The notes beneath the pieces are model-generated. The model ran no database searches. It saw nothing but the letters and a program-made list of their open reading frames with translations, and was not told the DNA's origin. A DNA stretch of 64,000 nucleotides, from contig NC_031496.1 in the NCBI RefSeq assembly GCF_000237925.1, forward strand, positions 1,093,396 through 1,157,395, given 5' to 3'. Position 1 is the stretch's first letter. Every line of letters starts with the position of its first letter. Positions 60,501-64,000 of the stretch are shown in pieces. The position numbers were made by a program, and so were the translations under genes. The DNA comes from Schistosoma mansoni. Taxonomy: Eukaryota; Platyhelminthes; Trematoda; Strigeidida; Schistosomatidae.

Positions 60501-62372
60501 CATTCCCTTATCTCTGTCTCTGCCTACATTCCCAATGCTTGCAACTCAGGTGTAGTTAAAGTTAAATTTCATAGCAAGCCATCCGATCTCTTTCAAAAAG
60601 TTAAAAACACTGACGTGGTAATCGTGACGAGTGATTTTAATATACAAAAAAGTAAACTAAACCAAACTGAAAAGCACTTAGATGGATCTTGCGACGTTAT
60701 GACTCAGCGAACAGATAATAGCTATCGTCTGCTGCAACCATCTTTAGATAATCTTCTATTTCTAGTAAACACCAACTTTAAAAATAAACCAAAACATGAT
60801 CTGATATGGCGAATGGGTTCCAGTTACCTTTACTATACTGATAGATGCTCGGAAACTCATCCCGTCTGGCTCCGAATACGATAAGGAGCAGAGACAGCTT
60901 AAACTTAGTCTGATAAAAAGCCCACGTAATGATCGTGGGCAATGCTGAAAGCAAAAGAGATAGAAAAGTCAGTGGCAATCGGTAACAATGGTCAACCATT
61001 CAGAGTTATTAGGGAACATGTGCCCAACCACCGCCTACCTCGACGGGCTATGTTTTCCGGTTCAAGAGTAGGCTGGAAGAAAGTTAGGGGTGACCAGACT
61101 GAAAGATGGAGTCAGTCCATAAGGTCATTGACAATTAACTTAGCCATAGTAATGAGTGCAGTCTACCTGGTTGGGATCCGCATGAACATCGCAACTAATG
61201 GTTAGGGACTTTGAGTGACATGTTTCAAAATCGTTTGCAATGGCGCAGATTAATCCGTTCTTCGTCTCCCCTCAAACTTTAAATTCGTCATAACTTTTGT
61301 TTTTGTTTCATTAATTTATACATTTTTCTTGAATCGTATCTTCCATGCCTAATCTTTCTTATTACCTATACTGTTATAACTTCTACTGTTCAGGGATTCG
61401 GCCTGACATTTTCATCTCTTTGTGCTAATGGGATATGGAAACTTGAACCCTTGTACATAAGTACCAGGTTCTACGTTGTGACTAACTGACTATCTGCAAA
61501 TGATTATCACCTCCATATGTATTTGTGTATAATATCGGTACTAGGGATATCACATGACTATCCAGGCTAAACTAGTATTTAAAGATAGACTGTAATACGA
61601 ATTGTTCCTTTAATGTGATGTATTTCACTCAAAAAAGATTTAATCCAATTAAAAGCCGTGATAGGTGATAGGGATAATATTGAACCATTCAATATCTGTT
61701 TTCCACGATGTTTGCCTACCTGCTCACTTAACTAAATCTAACTTCCAGTCACACTACTCACAGTTCTGCTATGACTATTTTCAAGTTCTGAAATTGCTTA
61801 CTACAGACAAACGTTTAAGTCTATCTCTGTTCATCATATGTTGACTGTTATTTTGTTTTTTAATACTTAGGTGCTATTTTCTCTCAACCAATGGCAGCAG
61901 CTGCCGCTGCGGCAGGTGGTAATGGTGGTAAGTCTGCTTCGTCTTCAGTTGCTGCCATGTTAGGAAATTTAATGAATCGCAATCCACAAGATATTATTCA
62001 GGCTGTTCAATCCTCTTCATCTTCATCGATATCATCATGTGGATCTTCCCTCCTATCCAATTCATCTAGACATATCTGCTCTGTTAACAGTAAATCTACT
62101 TCAGCATGTGATGCTGATAGTACTGTATGTCGTTATGCACAACAACCACAATATTTCGCAGTTGATGAAAGGAATGTACATGATAGTCAAAATGAACAAG
62201 GTAATGGTATCAATGTAAATAATTCAACTGATCAGCATAACATCCAATCGAACTCTGTCAATAATTCTTCACTTATTTCATCATTGGATCGTTGTAAATG
62301 TACAAATTCTTCACTGGATAGTTCATATTCTTTTCAAGATGTAATCACTTCAGATGCAAATAGTTGGTCAAG
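51093..62372 (+). CDS. ZC3H10: CCCH zinc-finger protein, ZC3H10-like, 3' partial
   Basis: Visible exons are 51093-51238, 53813-53999 and probably 61871-62372. The first two join in frame and encode two CCCH fingers: VCRDYLRNVCKRGKKCKFKH and FCHDFQNSTCRRPNCKFLHY, followed by TKEEEEMFRRTGYLP. Human ZC3H10 has the same fingers and the same linker (TKEEE/SKEDE...YKKTGELP). Such proteins bind RNA; a nuclear or regulatory role is inferred from the family. Exon 2 ends at TPICK, exactly where the third ZC3H10 finger should begin, yet I find no exon with that finger before 61871. The last visible exon ends at a donor, so the gene runs past it. Its long introns hold a Merlin MITE and a 3.2-kb LINE. Confidence 0.8.
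51585..51857. mobile_element. Merlin-related MITE
   Basis: 273 bp with inverted ends GTGAGACTATAGTTTATGGA and TCTATAAATTATAGTCTCGC, flanked by CATTTTTG (51577-51584) and CATTGTTG (51858-51865), an 8-bp duplication with one change. The ends match those of the element at 2161. No transposase part is left. Confidence 0.72.
51866..53812. other. Intron 1 of the zinc-finger gene, unassigned
   Basis: About 1.9 kb, mostly single-copy in appearance; no further exon or repeat recognised. Confidence 0.4.
53813..53999 (+). CDS. ZC3H10: ZC3H10-like exon 2 with second CCCH finger
   Basis: The acceptor TTGTTGCAG and donor AAG|GTAATA bound 187 bases, in at phase 2 and out at phase 0. It encodes RRFDKTFCHDFQNSTCRRPN, then CKFLHYTKEEEEMFRRTGYL and SGTFDEKTPICK. 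Finger spacing is C-x7-C-x4-C-x3-H. Confidence 0.87.
54115..54185 (-). mobile_element. Repeat A 3' end only (inverted)
   Basis: ATTTATTTATTTGAACACAA then ATTGGTACAAGG is the reverse of the repeat A tail; 5'-truncated to about 70 bases. Confidence 0.75.
56341..57357 (-). pseudogene. LINE endonuclease part of the RTE open frame
   Basis: 338-residue frame beginning MNTEAVFLKPRTPFKLASFN. The conserved acidic and histidine residues of exonuclease-endonuclease-phosphatase nucleases are in place (N in SFNVRT, E in SETRI, D and N in GDLNAQ, D-H in SDHAL). The frame ends at a TAG where related proteins continue into the linker, so this is a broken piece of a longer protein. Confidence 0.85.
57510..57541. 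repeat. (ATA)n microsatellite
   Basis: About ten ATA/TAA units near the 5' end of the LINE. Confidence 0.92.
57596..58055 (-). mobile_element. Repeat A, lacking its tail (inverted)
   Basis: Reverse strand runs from GCCCCCAAATGCCCTGGTAC to CCCTCACAC-like sequence; the last 70 bases including the tail are replaced by the LINE 5' end. Confidence 0.83.
58065..58265 (-). repeat. Repeat C (inverted)
   Basis: The reverse strand holds CACATTTGGCTTCATCTTGT and TCTATTTTATGGTGTGATGC, matching 6590-6640 and 46490-46550. It begins right where repeat A ends. Confidence 0.6.
58687..59545 (+). mobile_element. RTE-clade LINE 3' third
   Basis: Encodes FTYFGSLISPNGLVSDDEIS, RDIRLLIKGRVYCAAVRSVL, then after a stop near 58895 [40 protein letters not shown] and DYRNQWLETVCDMAQNPSQW. 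Ends with the TGACTGACTGAC terminus. A third RTE subfamily, with the CTATATCCTTGTATACAACC type 3' region also seen at 9.35 kb. Confidence 0.86.
59546..59878. other. Intron 2 stretch without recognised features
   Basis: Nothing recognised; searched in vain for the third CCCH finger. Confidence 0.4.
59880..60000 (+). mobile_element. Repeat A 3' end
   Basis: TTTGGGCATCCCGGCAGTAT to TGTGTTCAAATAAATAAAAT, the last 120 bases of repeat A with its tail. Confidence 0.82.
60288..61492 (+). mobile_element. RTE-clade LINE with internal deletion
   Basis: 60288-60860 encodes the endonuclease middle (GLAGVGITFSSKIEPSQLER, IPTNSRMCIV, VVIVTSDFNIQKSKLNQTEK, LLFLVNTNFK). The sequence then jumps near 60940 to the C-terminal tail (VPNHRLPRRAMFSGSRVGWK) and the 3' untranslated end with GTACATAAGTACCAGGTTCT. 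The whole reverse-transcriptase domain is missing. Confidence 0.83.
61493..61870. other. Intron 2 stretch before the last visible exon
   Basis: AT-rich; T-rich at its end before the TACTTAG acceptor. No other feature. Confidence 0.45.
61871..62372 (+). CDS. ZC3H10: Probable Ser/Asn/Ala-rich exon of the zinc-finger gene
   Basis: Open from the acceptor TTTTTTAATACTTAG to the donor AG|GTAATT, entering with two codon bases (phase 1). It encodes (x)AIFSQPMAAAAAAAGGNGGK, LGNLMNRNPQDIIQAVQSSS and long Ser/Asn-rich stretches with several Cys, ending DANSWS. Exon 2 leaves in phase 0, so at least one exon of 3n+1 bases is needed between them, or this exon belongs to another gene. Assignment rests on strand, position and the lack of repeat character. 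Confidence 0.5.
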
Positions 62373-62740
62373 GTAATTCATTATTAGATTTATTTGTTCA
62401 TTCTTAACCAGTTTGGTGTTAATCTTATTTCCTGAAGTTTGTACATTGGTTCAGTCTTAATCAAGATTAATCATAAAGAAGTAAAATGAGTAACAGTATC
62501 AGCGATAGTAGAGAAGTTTAGGCATGAAGAACGTGATTCAAAGAAAAACGAACCTAAATTAAAAATGCAAACTAGTTTTAAAACTCTAGATTTGGGGGAA
62601 GAAAAAAGATGAATTTACTGTCCAATCCCAGCCAGCCTTATCACCCAACATCTCCAACTATTAGTTTTAATCAATGTGAGGACCCTTTTTTAATTAATTT
62701 ACACCTAAATCGAAGGATTAGTTAAAATGTCAATGACTTC
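62373..62740. other. Intron stretch without recognised features
   Basis: AT-rich; nothing identified. Confidence 0.4.
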
Positions 62741-62744
62741 TTGA

Positions 62745-62905
62745 GTAGTTGTCACGTTGAAGCCTATAGCTTTCCTCTAAATCCCTCCTATACTAGCACA
62801 CAATCCACATTGAGGTAGGCGATGGTTGAGTACACGTAATACATATCCCAACCCTTTCAGTCGATAAAGATTCACTACATCAACTGATTTGCCACTGTTA
62901 CTTAA
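62745..62905 (-). mobile_element. RTE-clade LINE fragment (inverted)
   Basis: Reverse strand reads GTGGCAAATCAGTTGATGTA, ATTACGTGTACTCAACCATC, GCCTACCTCAATGTGGATTG, the diverged counterpart of the GKSIDEVVNL...[13 protein letters not shown] part of the RTE tail. Confidence 0.65.
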
Positions 62906-62969
62906 TACTCCTCATGTAAAATGTTAAGTCTATATCTATAAGTGATGGTGTAGTGTGCTTAAAGTATAA

Positions 62970-63832
62970 TCAGTCAGTCAGTCACAACGTAAAACTTCGT
63001 ACGTACGTACGTCAGTTCGAGTCGCCATACCACATTAGCACAGAGATCCAGTTGTCGATTCAAATCCCATAGTGGTAGTGTAGTGAATGAGAACACAGGT
63101 AAGGACAACCAACTATGTATTTAGCACAAATTACAACATTGTTTGGTAATATACAAAAACCATACTCTGATAATTTATTTGCAAATTGTTCATTAATTGT
63201 CTCAAGCTTCATTGTTCCTGGATCTCCACACTAATTGCTTTCTATTTCTGTTCTTCTCTTCTTGATCTTCTCAATCTTCTGCTGTCAGATATTCTATTCC
63301 TTACTCACGATACATACTACTTATGTCGACATAAGTAGCCCGCACCACAGTAGAAGTAGTAACAGTTTAAGCAGCAATCGGAAAGATTAGGGTTTGAAAA
63401 TGTCATTCAAGGAGTATAATCCAGTGAAATAAATTTGAAAAGAGAACAAAGAAAGGGATATTAATAATTCAGATTAGGCTTTGGTAGAACACAAAGAGTG
63501 GATGCACCTTCGCCATTGTAAACGATTTTGAGCCATGTCATTCAAGGTCTCTAACCATCGGTTGCTATCATCTCGTGAATCCCAACCAGGTAGTTTACAC
63601 CTACCAGCATGGCTCAGTCCAATTGTCAGTGACTTCATTTATTTGTGCCACGAATTGGTCTGGTCGCTTTTAGTTTTCTTCCAACCTACTCTCCTACACC
63701 ATGAAACATTGCACGTCGGGGCAGTCGGTGGTTGGGCATACGTAACACGTGTCCCAGCCATCTCAACTGATGAAGTTTCACTACTTCATCAATCGATTTG
63801 CCATCCTTACCTAGTACCCGTTTCCTAACGAT
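62970..63832 (-). mobile_element. RTE-clade LINE 3' end (inverted), split by repeat D
   Basis: Reverse strand runs from AACGGGTACTAGGTAAGGAT through the C-terminal coding part to the terminus with TACGTACGTACGAAGTTTTA. Repeat D at 63079-63349 interrupts the 3' untranslated part, between GTAG and GTAG. Confidence 0.85.
63079..63349 (+). mobile_element. Repeat D: TG...CA element inserted into a LINE
   Basis: 271 bp, starting TGTAGTGAATGA and ending CCCGCACCACA, flanked by GTAG on both sides. Intact LINE copies at 10.7 and 17.8 kb show the empty site, which fixes both ends exactly. The hairpin CTACTTATGTCGACATAAGTAG is near the right end. Confidence 0.85.
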
Positions 63833-63914
63833 TGCTAAAATGAAGGAGTAAGAGTGTTGATTTTTGAAGAAATTACATATACACAACAGTGAAATATACA
63901 AGTTGGTTTGAAAG

Positions 63915-64000
63915 AATATTAAATGCTGACTAGTGTAGGGGATGGTTGCAAGAAAGTAAGGGGCGGTCAAACCAAAACATGGCATCAAAGCATGAAGTCA
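63915..64000 (+). mobile_element. RTE-clade LINE fragment, running off the window
   Basis: ATGCTGACTAGTGTAGGGGA then AACCAAAACATGGCATCAAA matches 59121-59195; a plus-strand copy that continues beyond the window. Confidence 0.75.

Noticed and set aside
17405-63832. TACGTACGTAC and TGACTGACTGAC runs as regulatory palindromes or a CRISPR-like array
   Set aside because: They are fixed parts of the RTE LINE 3' end and occur only there.

Overview
The window reads as nuclear DNA of a schistosome blood fluke (genus Schistosoma; species not decided). The composition is AT-rich, introns follow the GT-AG rule, and most of the DNA is made of repeat types known from these worms: hammerhead-bearing SINE-like repeats of the Sm-alpha kind, RTE-clade LINEs, Ty3/gypsy LTR elements, a Penelope-like fragment and Merlin DNA transposons. 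I used sequence reading only; family names rest on remembered motifs.

Two host genes lie on the plus strand. The first (1215-34704, 5' end outside or unseen) is a histidine acid phosphatase resembling lysophosphatidic acid phosphatase ACP6. Nine exons are visible. The first five sit within 0.8 kb, separated by introns of 46-50 bp. They are followed by introns of about 17, 9.5, 4.3 and 1.3 kb packed with repeats. The second (51093-62372 and beyond) is a CCCH zinc-finger gene closest to ZC3H10, with two finger exons and a probable low-complexity Ser/Asn/Ala-rich exon.

Layout: 1.2-2.0 kb, ACP6 exons 1-5. 2.0-19 kb, intron 5 with a Merlin element, inverted SINE pairs, several copies of a 520-bp retroposon (called repeat A here), a TG...CA repeat with 4-bp target duplications (repeat D) and LINE tails. 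20.7-25.4 kb, a nearly whole gypsy element in intron 6, antisense to the gene, ending in a 200-base assembly gap. 28.5-34.7 kb, exons 7-9 with two repeat A copies in inverted orientation that share a 337-bp identical tract. 36.6-50.8 kb, an intergenic graveyard of LTR-element and Penelope fragments, including an inverted pair of nearly identical LTRs. 51-62.4 kb, the zinc-finger gene, whose intron 2 holds a 3.2-kb RTE LINE on the minus strand. 62.7-64 kb, more RTE tails, one split by a repeat D insertion.

No bacterial-type operon, CRISPR array, true tRNA gene or rRNA was found. The points most worth a second look are the identical tract in the inverted repeat A pair, the two repeat families carrying hammerhead cores, the dimeric Sm-alpha-like unit, the Merlin copy carrying telomere-like repeats, and the repeat D family with exact 4-bp duplications.
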